Shown piece after piece: positions 1 to 10,760 of a stretch of 64,000 bases of DNA. Both the position numbers and the translations under genes were made by a program. The first letter of the stretch is position 1; every line of letters begins with the position of its first letter. This DNA is from Hyaloraphidium curvatum (Eukaryota; Monoblepharomycota; Hyaloraphidiomycetes; Hyaloraphidiales; Hyaloraphidiaceae): positions 124,001 through 188,000 of the forward strand of contig JAIVFI010000013.1 of NCBI GenBank assembly GCA_025558095.1. The letters are read 5' to 3'. Below the pieces are notes generated by a model. That model did no database searches. It was not told where the DNA came from and was given only the letters and a program-made list of their open reading frames with translations.

Positions 1-375
1 GATGGGATGCCGATGCACTTGCGAACGCCCCATCCCGCGGCGAACGACGCCGGGCGGCGAGACGATGGGGAGCGGTTAAACCCCCTGAGCGGGTCACGTG
101 CAGGGGTCCGGCGAGCACATCTGCCGCCCGCGCGGACTAACGTGCCCTCGAGTACAAAAGGCGGCTCCCCGCGCTCCCTCTGCCAGCACGCCAGTTCGCG
201 CCTGAAGCAAGTCTCCTCGTTTGTTGACTGCGGTGGGTCCGCCCATCCGGGTCGGGCAGCGCGCGCTGACGATGTCTCCCTGCCCGCCCCTGCCCCCTCT
301 CGGCTTCCCTCGCTCCCCCTTCATCCCGACCGCTCTCTCCTACTCCCGCCCGTCGCTATATCAGCCCCCACGAAG

Positions 376-756
376 ATGCACGTCACCAGCCCCCTCGGCA
401 TTCGCTCCTTCGTGTTCGGCACCGCCCTCTGGGCGAGCGGCGTCGGTCTCGTCCGCATCATGGGCGAAACCATGTACCCCCTCAAGGACGACAAGGCACG
501 CCAGGCCGCCGTGCTAGCCGCCACCATTCCCCTCTCCATGACCTTCCCCTACCTCCTTCCGGTCTTTGGGATCCCTAAGGAGGCCGAGTTCGAGGCTATG
601 GTCATGGGGTCGGCCGCCGCCTGCCTCTGGGACGGATACGCCGTCTTCTTCACCAACTGGTACTCGGACAGTGAGCACGTCAAGCTGAAGGTCGGCTCGA
701 CGCTGCTGTGGGGCATCGGGGTGGGCCTGCTGCTTGCCTCCAACAACAAGGGGTAG
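376..756 (+). CDS. DUF5367-like four-TM membrane protein
   Basis: Single-exon protein of 126 residues. Four hydrophobic segments are visible: about residues 7-25, 43-63, 76-92 and 103-121. The order (short first helix with a conserved Arg, a helix containing AACLWDGYAVFF, then a C-terminal helix LLWGIGVGLLL) matches my memory of bacterial DUF5367 proteins, which share an LLDA.AVLFF-like motif and an LLWGYG-like end. Function of that family is unknown. The start was chosen at the ATG just before the first helix, because the open frame upstream (from 7) is low-complexity Pro/Arg/Ser sequence typical of GC-rich noncoding DNA. The assignment is from pattern only; a generic small membrane protein is the alternative. 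Confidence 0.6.
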   Translation: MHVTSPLGIRSFVFGTALWASGVGLVRIMGETMYPLKDDKARQAAVLAATIPLSMTFPYLLPVFGIPKEAEFEAMVMGSAAACLWDGYAVFFTNWYSDSEHVKLKVGSTLLWGIGVGLLLASNNKG

Positions 757-972
757 ATTCCATGTAACAAAGACGGAGTTCATCAATCAACCTAGTTCTG
801 CTTCACCTCGTCGTCGAAATCGCGTGGTCCAAGTTGGCGATTGACACCGCCCGGCACAGCATTGAGAGGGGTGCGGCGGCAAGATGGGTGTTGCCGCTGA
901 CGCTCGACGCCCGCGGGGGATGCCGCACCGTGACACCCAACAGTCACACACGCTCTACTGCCCGCCGCCGCC
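757..972. other. intergenic, nothing recognised
   Basis: Short tandem-gene spacer; probably carries the 3' end of the DUF5367-like gene and the promoter of the protease gene. No RNA gene or repeat seen. Confidence 0.5.
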
Positions 973-2838
973 ATGGCGCGCAGCGAGGCAACTCTCTTCT
1001 GTCGCCGCCGTCCCGTGCGGGGCCCGGGCCGCGGGATCTGCTTGCCGTTCCGCTTCGGACTCGCCTTCGCGCTCTTGCTGGCGGCCGCACGGCCGGCCAT
1101 CGCAGACCGCCTGCTGGGCAACCCGGTCGGCATCTCCGCCGACGGTGCGCCCTTCTTCAAGCCGATTGTGCCGCATTTGTCGGGATTGAGTGCTCTGGCC
1201 GGCGATGCGGGCGCGGTGCCGTTCAACGGCCCCATCGCCAAGATCGTCGGCGGCGCCGCCGTTCCCAGTCAAACCACCTATCCTTGGATGGCCCTGATCA
1301 TCGATCAGGTCCGCGGCTACATGTGCGGGGGTACCCTCATCGCCCCGAACGTGCTGCTTACCGCAGCGCACTGCGCTGCTGGGAGCCAGCCCTCGTTCTG
1401 GAGCGTCCGCACGTACCGCCTGGACCAGTCAAAGTCGACGCAGACCGAGGGAGGCATCGACTACTCGGTCACGAGGGTCGAGATCCATCCCTCCTACAAT
1501 GCCAACTCGATGGTCTTTGACGTGGCCGTGTTCTTTCTCTCGGCCCCCGTGAACTACGGCTCCTTCGTCCCGGCCTTTGTGGCCATCAACAGGAATGGCG
1601 CGATGCCGACGGCCGGCGAAACAGCCCGCACCATCGGCTGGGGCACGACAAGCTACCAGGGCTCGACACCCAACATCATGCGCGAGGTCGACATACCCGC
1701 AGCGTCGCCGGCAACCTGCGTCTCGGTTTTAGGCCAGGGGTTTGACAATCCCACGTACCTGTGTGCCGGCAGCGTCGGCAAAGACAGCTGTCAAGGAGAT
1801 TCTGGCGGACCAATCCTCGTCTTCCGCAACGGCGCATGGCTGCAGGTCGGCATCGTCAGCTTCGGAACGGCAGGATGTGCCGACTCGACCGAATACCTCG
1901 GCATATACTCCCGCATCTCGAGCTTCAGCGACTGGATCGACGCGCGCCTCGCCGAGGCCGGGGCTGTGACGCAGGCGCCCGTCAAGACCACGACGCGGCG
2001 ACCAGTAACAACGACGACCACGGTGGGTGCCTTTTGGCTCGTGAAGATGTTCGGACCGGGGTGGTACTGACTATGCATCCAGCTGACGAGGACTACCGCG
2101 GCCGTTCCCGCGGGAGAGACGGTCGTTTGCGCCAGCCCCGTCGCCGCGCTCACGGACCGCAACAGCGTCGTCTCGTCGATCAACATCCCTGGCCAGGGGA
2201 TTCTACAGGAAGTCAAAGTCGAGCTCGACCTCCAGCATTCCTTCTTTACCGACCTGGTCATCAACCTCACGCGAGTCTCGGACGGCCGCACCGTGCAGCT
2301 CTACAACCACAACACCGGCTGCTCCTCCTTTGCCTCGTCGCGGCCGTCACTCGTGTTCGACGACGCCGCAGCCGACCAATGGGGCGCGAACTGCGCTACC
2401 GCATCCTTCAGGCCCGACAGCCCGCTCGCTGCCCTGCAGGGAGGCGGATCGGGCGGCCAGTGGACACTCCGCGTGGCCGATGAGTGGGACGGAGACTCGG
2501 GCATCCTGTATGGCTGGTGCCTGCGCCTTCGGGCGGAGGCAGGATTCATACAGGAGCCTTCGACCGTCACCGTGACGAGCACTACGACGTTCGTGCAGGT
2601 GGTGCCGACGACCGTGACGTTGTTCGCGGTTTCCACCAAGACGGTGCAGAAGACCGTCAGCCGGACAAAGACTGTGACCTCCTTCCGAACAACAACCACA
2701 CGGTTCGCGACCAAGTTCGTGACCAAGTGCACCTCCACGCGCAAGATCACTGTGCTCCGGACAAGGACTGTCACAGTGCTGCGGGCAGCTGCAGCGCCAC
2801 AACGGGCCGTGAGACTGGGGCAAGCGGTAGAGGAATAG
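973..2838 (+). CDS. secreted trypsin-like serine protease with P-domain
   Basis: Two exons, 973-2022 and 2083-2838, joined by a 60-base phase-0 GT-AG intron whose retention would stop at 2068; product 601 residues. An Arg-rich start is followed by a hydrophobic signal peptide (about residues 26-44). The S1 domain begins at IVGG (about residue 91) and shows all three catalytic sites: TAAHC, DVAVF and GDSGGP. A Thr-rich linker follows, then a domain with the look of a proprotein-convertase P-domain (jelly roll; ends in WTLRVADEWDGDSG..YGWCL). The C-terminus is a basic Thr/Val/Lys repeat of about 90 residues (TVT, KTV, RTKTV units). S1 proteases with a P-domain are known mainly from bacteria; P-domains otherwise sit behind subtilisin domains. 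Likely secreted and cell-surface or wall associated through the basic tail (inference). Confidence 0.85.
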
Positions 2839-2909
2839 GAATCATTAAATGTGGAGTGTAAACCTGTGTCATTCGATGCACAAACTGCCTATGTCTCCAC
2901 CTCCTTGCC

Positions 2910-4628
2910 TCACAAGTGCGCGTTGATGATCGCCTTGACCTCCATGAATTCGAAGATGCCTTCTTTGCCTCTGCAGGTTTTGTCAGCTATGGTCGGACGG
3001 ACGATGCAAGCACCCACCCTTCCCGTCCGTTACCTGACTGCCGGTAGCCGCCAACAGGCACATCGAATGCCGCGCCGCTGCCCTGGAGTCCGATGAGTCC
3101 CGCCTTGAGCCTGCGGGCAATCTTGGCCGCTGAATCGGTGTCCTTCGCGTACACGTAGCCAGCAAGTCCGTAGGCTAGCGTACACGACGAATCAGAAAGA
3201 GAGCATGGTAGGACCGAATATGCCACTAACTCGTCTCGTTGGCAATCCTAACAGCCTCGTCGACATCGCTGTACGGGATCATGCAGAGCACCGGGCCGAA
3301 GATTTCCTCTCGCGCGATCCGCATGTCGTTGCGCACGTCGGCAAAGACGGTCGGCTTGACGAAGTAGCCCCGCTCGAAGCCCTCCGGTCGGCCGTCGCCG
3401 CCCGCAATGACCCTCGCGCCCTCCTCGATGCCCTTGCGAATGAGACCCGTGACCTTCTTATACTGCGCAGCATTGGCAAGCGGTCCGATCCCATCCCCGG
3501 CCTTTGCGGCGCGCTTGGGATCGGCCACCTTGACGGATCCGGCGACCTTGGTTGCGATGGCCACGGCCTCCTCGTAGCGGCTCCGAGGCACGAGCATCCT
3601 CGTGGGGGCGACGCAGGTCTGCCCGCTGTTGTTCATCACGTCCAGGATCCCCTTGGAGACGGCCTTCTCGAGGGGAGCGTCGGCGGTAATGATGTTAGCC
3701 GATTTGCCGCCGAGTTCCTGGCAGACACGCTTCACAGTCGGAGCTGCAGCTTCGGCGACGAGAATGCCGGCGCGGCCCGAACCGGTGAACGAGATCATGT
3801 CGATTCCTGTGAAAAAAAGACGTTGGCAGATGTCCGAAAGACACAGTTGGCGTCACCGCACCTGGATGAGAGGCGATATCATGGCCGACGCCCGGTCCAT
3901 CGCCGTTGATGAGGTTGAAAACGCCCGGGGGCACTCCAGCTTCATGCAGGGCTTCTGCGACGACTATGGCGTCCAGCGGTGCAAGTTCCGAGGGCTTCAA
4001 GATCACTGTGCAACCAGCTGCAAGTGCCGCCGCAACTTTCATGGTAACGATCGTCGTTGGCCTGTCGAGGCGGCAAGATGAGCTGCGGATCCGACGATTC
4101 GCGGTCAACCAACCAGTTCCACGGCGTTATCAGGCCGCATACGCCGATGGGCTCGTGCCGAACGAGGTGTTTCCCGCCCCTCCTCTCCTCGAACTCGAGC
4201 TCCTGCAGAGCCTTGATGGTGAAGCCCAGTAGACCGACCGGCCCCGCCGCTTGAGCAGTGTCGGCAAGGTATTTCGGTGCTCCCATCTCGCTCGTGATCT
4301 TGGCGGCCATTTCCGGTATCCTTTTCTTCAAGGCCGCGGCAAACCGCTGCAGCAACGCCACCCGCTCGTCCTTTGTCGTCTCCGAGAAGGTCTCGAAGGC
4401 TCTGCGCGCAGCGGCGACGGCTCTGTCGACGTCCGCTTTGGAGCCGATGGCAATGCGGGCGGTCGGCTCCTCAGTCGCGGGGTCAATCACGTCATGCTTG
4501 ACGAGCTTTCCGGCGGGAGGAACCCATTCGCCGTCGATGTAGAAGCTCAGGTGCTCCTGCAGCGTGCCCCCGACGATAAGAAGCCAAACTCTCCCGGCAG
4601 CAATGAAGACGCTTACGGGAACGCTCAT
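2910..4628 (-). CDS. NAD(P)-dependent aldehyde dehydrogenase
   Basis: Six exons (4617-4628, 4114-4556, 3862-4061, 3231-3806, 3018-3174, 2910-2970) whose phases all agree, giving 482 residues, the normal ALDH length. Introns are 47-60 bases. Visible landmarks: ITPWNWP (cofactor region), KPSELAP, FTGS, the catalytic glutamate in [10 protein letters not shown], the catalytic cysteine in [15 protein letters not shown], and the C-terminal EFMEVKAI. The first exon codes only MSVP; the alternative of reading on through the first intron adds an un-ALDH-like hydrophobic stretch, and GTAAGC/CTGCAG boundaries support splicing. Overall the protein resembles bacterial-type broad-specificity ALDHs; substrate cannot be named. 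It converges on the protease gene (72 bases apart) and is divergent from IPI3. Confidence 0.9.
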
Positions 4629-4927
4629 TGGCCGGAAGTCGGTGCTCCTTTGTTGGTGAATGGTGTGTCTGGGGGACGTTTTCTGCGTAGAACACCGACG
4701 GTTCCGAAGTCGCTGGACATGCCAACGATGCTCATTGTCGCGCTACCTCGCAGATGGTAGCAGGAGAGGCACCGGTAGATCGTTTCTTGCAGAGGGTTAC
4801 TCGATGGGAGCCGGATTCGGCGCCAGATTCGCGGATTCGCAGTCGCCGTCATCCTGCCCCCGCCGCGGTATAAACAAGAAAAGAGAGCAACCAAGGCGGC
4901 GGTCTCTCTCCTTCGTTTCTCGCCGTT
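4629..4927. promoter_or_regulatory. shared upstream region of ALDH and IPI3 genes
   Basis: Roughly 300 bases between two divergently oriented starts, so it should hold both promoters. No specific motif was identified. Confidence 0.4.
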
Positions 4928-6401
4928 ATGTCGGCTCCCCATCTTCTCCTATCTCACCCGCAGACGTCCCTCATACATCTCCTGACTGTTCCGGGGCTGA
5001 CGGTCCACACGTCGATCTCGTCGACCACGCCGGCCCACTGCGTCTCCCTGCCCCTCCCCCTGCCCACCGCGACTCCGCCGACTCTATTTGCCGCGCAGGC
5101 CGCGCGGCCGACAATCCATGCCTACAAGTTTACCCACACGAACACTCTCGCCGAGATCCTGAAGCACCCCGCGCCGGAAAAGGTCACGGCGCTCGCGAGC
5201 TCGCCGTCCGGCAACTACCTCGTCGCGGGCGGGGCCACGGGCCGCTTATGGGTGTGGGAAGTTGCCACAGGGGAGCTGTTGAGGAGCTGGGAGGGACACT
5301 ACAAGCGTGTCGGGGTCATTCGGTTCTCCAGTTGCGGGCAGGGTGTTTGGACCGGCGGCGACGAAGGGGCAGTCCACCTCTGGAACCTGGCCGAGTTGGT
5401 GTCTTTCCGCCTGTCTGTCGGTACTCGTGTTCTCACTGAGGGGTTCTCGTTGTCAGCCTTGTGGATAGGACCTCGGACGGGCCGCTAAAGACCCTCGTCA
5501 CCTACTCGGACCACACGCTGCCGGTGACGGACATTGACGTGACCGTTGGCCACCTTTTCAATGCCTGGGTTGTCACAGCATCCCAGGATCGGACAGTTCG
5601 GGTTCGTGGGCGAAAATGTGTTCGTCCGGAAGGGAGTGTCTCACTGGTATGCTACAGATTCGCGGAGTCGCCCCTTTGTCGGAGCTGCCGACCATCCTCT
5701 CCCTTTTGCTCCCCTCGACTCCGACGCGAGTCATCCTTCCTCCTCCCTACCTTGCTCTCTACATTGCCTGCTCCGACGGTATCGTCCGACGACAGCAGCT
5801 CTACTCTCGTGTGCCCAACCAGCCCGGCCGTCTCGATCCCGTGACGGAGTACTCCACGGGCCGCCTGGACTTTTCTCTCCTCCACAAGGAATCCAAAGGC
5901 GCCTTCCAATACCCCGCCACGCCTTCCCCCGTCCTCTCCCTGGCCATGCACGGCGACACCCTCTACGCCGGCCACGCCGACGGCACCCTCACGGCCTTCG
6001 ATGCCGGCTCGGGCGCCGTCCTCCGCCGTATCGACTGCGCGCAGCTGACCCCCGCGTCGCGCGCCGCGGACGTGGACGGCAAGGACGCTGGGATCCCCAA
6101 GGGCGTGACGGAGCTGGTCGTGGTCGGGCTGCCGCTGCGGCCCGCAAAGAGGGACCCGGCGTCCAAGCCGCTGAAGAGGTATCCCAACATGGAGCCGAGG
6201 GACACCGTGGTCGAGTTTCCGGCGCCGCGGGCCGAAGCGGAGCCGGAGCTAGAGCTCTGGTACGGCGACGGGGCGGAGGAGATGGACTCGGACGAGGTGA
6301 AGAGGCTTGGCGATGAGGTGGAGAGGCTGAAGGCAAGGGAGGCATTGCTGATGGAAGCCAACGACAAGCTGTTCCAGCTTGCGAAGGGCAAGATCACTTG
6401 A
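4928..6401 (+). CDS. IPI3: pre-60S Rix1-complex WD-repeat protein IPI3 (WDR18)
   Basis: Three exons (4928-5400, 5457-5601, 5658-6401; introns of 56 bases each) give 453 residues. WD repeats are visible, for example around GNYLVAGGATGRLWVWEV, GVWTGGDEGAVHLWNL and a WVVTASQDRTVR blade that is split by the second intron. After the propeller there is a C-terminal helix rich in Glu/Lys/Leu (EVKRLGDEVERLKAREALL) as in WDR18/Ipi3, which uses it to dimerise. In other fungi the protein acts in the Rix1-Ipi1-Ipi3 complex with the Rea1 AAA ATPase in nucleolar/nucleoplasmic 60S maturation and ITS2 removal. Family call rests on the DHTLPVTDI-type motif, order of blades and C-terminal helix. Confidence 0.8.
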
Positions 6402-6702
6402 AAGCCCGGTATCTGGCCATACATGCTTCACGATGAGACACAGTGGTTGTCCATCCTAGCCACAGCAAAGACCCGTCAAGATGTTCCGGTCCGCCACCAG
6501 GAGGAGGCCTTGTCCCTGCCCGGACCGCCCCGCGAGACGTTCTGTACGAGCAGACCATCACTCGGCCAATATGGGCTGGAGCAAATGGGTCGACTCTGCT
6601 GGAGTGCTGCTTCAAAGGGCCGAAATGCCCGGATCGGCCTCGATGGGATCAGTCCACGGGGGGGAGAATCCTCTGTCGACGCTGGCTGCGGTTCGTCGGT
6701 GC
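6402..6702. other. spacer between convergent genes
   Basis: About 300 bases between the 3' ends of IPI3 and COX16. No gene, RNA or repeat recognised; should contain both termination regions. Confidence 0.4.
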
Positions 6703-7252
6703 CTATTCCTTCTCCCACGCTCGCGAGCGGGTGCTGACGCGCTTAAAGTCCCAATCGTCCTCGGTCTTGGCGACCTTGCTGTCGACAGCCTGCGCAATCG
6801 CGGGGGGAGACGCGTCAGACAAGTCCACCTGAAGGCCCGATTCCAGCTCGTCCGGGGCGTAACTCCGTGCCACCGACACCGTGCCCTAACAGCGCAGATC
6901 GCCAGCATCGCCAGGATGGCGCTCTTCTGCGGACCATCCCTCCCCCGGACCCGGAACGCACCTTGAGCTCCTCCTCGAGCGTCACCGGTTTCTCCTTCTT
7001 CTGCACCTTCCCCCCCGTCCGTATCCCCAGCTCCTCCTCGTTCCTGTGCATCTTGAATTTTTCGTCGCGGATCTGCATCCGCGTTTCCTGGAAGTGCGCG
7101 ATGACGAAGGAGCCGGCGACGACCGAGGCCATCATCGGGAGGCCGACGTAGAGGAACGAGTTCTTCTTGGCCAGGCGGCGGAAGTTGGCGGCGAGGGAGG
7201 CGGGGGAATAGGGCGACACGGGCCTCCGCGACGGGACCGGGCGAGAGGCCAT
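6703..7252 (-). CDS. COX16: cytochrome c oxidase assembly protein COX16
   Basis: Two exons (6962-7252 and 6703-6885, intron 76 bases, phase 0) give 157 residues. A single transmembrane helix (LYVGLPMMASVVAGSFVIAHF) follows a basic N-terminus ending RRLAKKN and is followed by a charged segment with the LxxEEELK pattern and a C-terminal DDWDFKRV, as in fungal COX16. COX16 is an inner-mitochondrial-membrane factor that helps deliver copper-loaded Cox2 to the oxidase core. The start at 7252 gives the usual short leader; an in-frame ATG at 7300 would add 16 residues. Longer than yeast Cox16, mostly at the C-terminus. Convergent with IPI3. Confidence 0.85.
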
Positions 7253-7420
7253 GTTGGAAGGGCAGTGGTTGACGCTGGTCGCGACGCCGAGTTGAGCCAT
7301 AAAGACGTCGAGGATTGCATCGCGGCTTCCAACGTCGCTCGCAGGTCAAAGAATTCCAAAATGAACAATCAATTCAATCTCTAGCGTCTATACATCCGCA
7401 AGACCAACCCCCGGTGTCGC

Positions 7421-9143
7421 TCAAGCCGCCTTCGCCTTCCCCCCCTCCGCGGCCTTGGCCGCCTCCACCTCCTTGAACAGCCTCTGCTCGATCGCCATCC
7501 CGTCCACCTCCTCCCCCGTCGGCACGTCCAGCCTCGCCACCGCCATGCCCTGCAGCAGGTGCCTCGCTCCCCAGGAGTGCCAGTACGCGCGGCCGTTGAA
7601 GTCGGCCGTGACGTCCTTGCCCAGGTTGAGCTTGATCAGGTGGCGGCCGCCGGGGTGGTGCGGGAGGAAGTCCTCGACGTCGTAGATGACGTTGGAGACG
7701 CAGACGAGCTTGCGTCCGGAGATGTGCTGCGATTGGACTGCGGGAAGGGGGGCCGTGTGAGATGCATGTCCCGATGCGCGCGGCAGGGAGGGAAAACGCA
7801 CATTCGTCCCAGCTCCATTCGGGCAGCTGCTCCTTCTTCGGCCCGTAATCCAGCTCCTCCTTCTCCCGCTGCAGCCTCTTCTCCTTCTGGTGCACGACGC
7901 CCTTCATGATCTCGTTCATGGGCATGGTCTTGAGGTTCCACGTCAGCCCGAGCATGCTCGCCCCGCGGATGAGCCACTTGGTCGGGTCGTACTGGTACCA
8001 CTCGATCGCGTTGCGGTAGTCGTGCGGGAACTCGTGGTGGAAGTTGTGGTAGCCCTCGCCGAGGGTCACGAAGGCGGTGATGATGTGGTTGCGCGGGGTC
8101 AGGCGGTCCGTGAAGGTGGCCTCGCCGAGCCAGTGCGCGAGGGAGTTGACGCAGAAGGTGGCGTGGTGCACGAAGACGAGGCGGAGGACGCCGGCGAAGA
8201 AGTAGCCGCCCTGTGATGCGGGGAATGTGAGCAACGGGCGTTGGCTAATGCGCAACAGACGCAACGCACCACCCAGTCGCCCCAGCCGAGCCCGGCGACG
8301 AACGTCGGCAGGACGAAGCCCATGAGCATGCTGAGCCACGGGTAGTTGCGGTGCTGCCAGCGGACCATCCAGTCCTTGTCGAGGTCCGAGATGTCGACGG
8401 CGCCACGGTTCTTGGCGTCCTCCTTGTTCAGCATCCACCCGATGTGCGCCCAGAGCATGCCTTTGCGCGCCGAGTAGGGGTCCTGCAGGGGCGAAAGGTC
8501 AGCGCATGGCCGTGCGGGACGGGGGCCGGCGGTGCGGGCGATGCAAAGGCCGTCATGCGCAGATCTGGCCAAGGGGCCCGCCGGCGGCGCCCGAGCGCGC
8601 CCGGCAGCCCGAATCGATGACCAGGCGTCGCATGCGCATGCACGCGCCACGCAGACTGCGCAGCCTGCCCGCCGGAGGCGTGATGTGCGGCGCCAGGACG
8701 CCGAAGCCCACCTTGATGGTGTCGGTGTAGCGGTGGTGCTGGCGGTGGCCCCTGCTCCACCACCTGATGCTGCCCTCGACGGCGCCGGTGCCGCCAATCA
8801 GCAGAAACCAGCGGAACAGCTTGCCGGCGTCGTAGCTCTTGTGTGCCCAGTAGCGGTGGTACCCGGCGGTGATGCCGAGGCCGGTCCACGCGTAGTACAC
8901 CACGGCCCAGATTGCGGTCGGCAGCCGCAGCGGCACGGTCAGCAGGCCGTACAGGGCGAGCAGCGGCGTCGCCGTGAGCAGCACGAAGTGCACCCAGTTG
9001 ACCTTCTTGAGGCTTGCGGGGATGGCGGTCTCCGCCGACTGGTGCACGAAGTCGGGCGCGACGAAGCGCGGCGCGTCCTTCGCGGGCGGCGCGTTGTACG
9101 TCGGCGCGTTGACCATCGGCTCGACGGGCGGCGCGGCGGCCAT
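7421..9143 (-). CDS. OLE1: acyl-CoA delta-9 desaturase with cytochrome b5 domain
   Basis: Four exons (8712-9143, 8270-8482, 7802-8210, 7421-7737) with consistent phases give 456 residues. The first intron is unusually long here (229 bases); the others are 59 and 64. All three histidine boxes of the membrane desaturases are present: HRYWAH, HRQHH and [14 protein letters not shown]. Four or more TM helices surround them. A C-terminal cytochrome b5 domain carries the haem ligand motif HHPGG and the second histidine in [11 protein letters not shown]. This domain order is the fungal OLE1 arrangement; the enzyme introduces the delta-9 double bond into palmitoyl- and stearoyl-CoA in the ER. The N-terminal 40 residues are Pro/Ala-rich. 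Fungal homologues are somewhat longer. Confidence 0.93.
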
Positions 9144-9696
9144 TTCTGGGCGGGGCGAGGCAAAGGCGTGCCGATGCCGTGGCGGCGGTGAGCCGCGCTG
9201 CGCGACTGCGGGGCGGCCGGCGCCCACCTGCGCGGCGATCCGGAGTGCCTGCTGAGTGCCGAGGGGGAATGTGCCGGCGATGCCGGGCTGCCTGGGCTCT
9301 AGAAGTACTTTGGGTGACCTCGGGTCGGGTCGGAAGCCGATGCCTTGAGTGCCCCAAACGTCGATCACTCGCCGCACGGCCGGCGGCTGGCGGGACATTG
9401 GTCACAACCAAGTGACTAACTTTTGCGGGCCCGATGCTTTGGGGAAGACATTTTCGGACGCGCCGCATCATCGCTGCATCTCCTAGCGTCGGCCTTTGGG
9501 CCTCGGGACGGTGCGAGCCGGCCCCGAGTTAGCCCCCGCCACCGCCTCCCGCAACCTCAGATCACCCCCATCGCAGCATCATACCGCTTGACCCGTTGAC
9601 GCAACGGTGTCACCCGATCCCAAACCCGATCATCTGGGGTCCGCCAGGCCGGATGCGTCACTGCGGCCCGTCCCCATCTGCGGCAAGCGCCTTCGG
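9144..9696. other. gap upstream of the desaturase
   Basis: About 550 bases between the desaturase start and the 3' end of the SnoaL-like gene, both on the minus strand. It should contain the desaturase promoter. No gene or repeat could be supported. Confidence 0.4.
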
Positions 9697-10249
9697 TCAG
9701 CGCAAGCCCCCCAATCCCGCCTCCACGCGACGATACCCACAGAAATTCTCCACGGCAACGACCTTCCACTCCCCCTCCCTCCACTCGACGTCGAACACCT
9801 CGCATACCATTGTCCCCGATTCTCTCTTGTACGCGCACGCGACACGGTTCGGGGCCGCGGGCAGGCACGCGTCGACGAGGTCCAGCCTGACCCCGGGGGT
9901 GGCGAGGCCGGCGGTCAGGTAGGGACCGACCTCGGCGAGGCCGTGCAGGATGCCGGTGGGGGAGCCTGTGGGCGGGGAGTCGTGTCAGCTTCAGTCGCGC
10001 TTCGGAACAGCCCGCCCACTCCCTCCATTCTGGCCCTCCTCCACTCCCACGTCCCGCCCGCATGGCAGACATACCTATCTTCCCGCCGCTCTTCTCCCAC
10101 GCCATCCTCGCCCTCGGCGTTCGGAACAGCACGTCCTCCGCGAAGTGCGCGAGCGCCCCCGCCGCGTCGTTGGTCGAGCACGCCTTGCACCACGCCCGCG
10201 CGAGGGCGAGGGCTTCGGGGCGGGTGATTTCGCGCGCGGGGGAGGGCAT
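9697..10249 (-). CDS. SnoaL/NTF2-like fold protein
   Basis: Two exons (10075-10249, 9697-9965; intron 109 bases, phase 1) give 147 residues. The N-terminal part EALALARAWCKACSTNDAAG followed by HFAEDVLFRTP and a G-x-x-GI turn, and the C-terminal strands (ACAYKRESG, EVFDVEWREGEWKVVAVENF), fit the helix-helix-strand layout of the SnoaL/NTF2-like superfamily. These are small barrel proteins used as isomerases, cyclases or binding domains, so no reaction can be assigned. The start is at the first ATG before the first helix. The call is by fold pattern and is moderate. Confidence 0.65.
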
Positions 10250-10760
10250 GGCGGCGGGATCCGGAGAATGGTGGAAGGGGAGATGGTGCGGGAGACGCGG
10301 TGGCACAGCGGGGTCCCTGGCGATCCGATCCGGATTGGCCGCGCCACCGGCGCATCCCGCCCGCAGGACGATGGTGGATCGGGTACTGACGATGAGGGAT
10401 GCGAGAATCTGGTTGAGGTCCCCGTGGCATCCCACGATGAACTGCCTCTCGCGGACCTCGCCTCGGATGCAAGGCCGTTCGTTCCTTGTCAGCCTCCTTG
10501 GGACCAAACCAGCAGCGCACACGGCTCGCTGAACGCTAGAAGAAAGATGCGAGAGTGCTCTTGGAACTGCGCAGCTTCGGTGTCCTGGCTTTGTGGGTGA
10601 GGCGCGCCTGTCTTCCTGTCTTCCTGTCCATCGCTGGCTCATGCGGCCACCTCGTCCCTCAAATCCCCCACTCGACTCGGGGTGCTCCGTGCAGGCCCCC
10701 GACCGTTCGCGGGCAAAGACCCCGAGGCGCAGCAAACGTCCGGATCCCAACTCCTCCGCG
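10250..10760. promoter_or_regulatory. divergent promoter region, SnoaL-like and aspartic protease genes
   Basis: About 510 bases between two divergent starts. Open frames here are low-complexity and were not kept. No motif identified. Confidence 0.35.
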
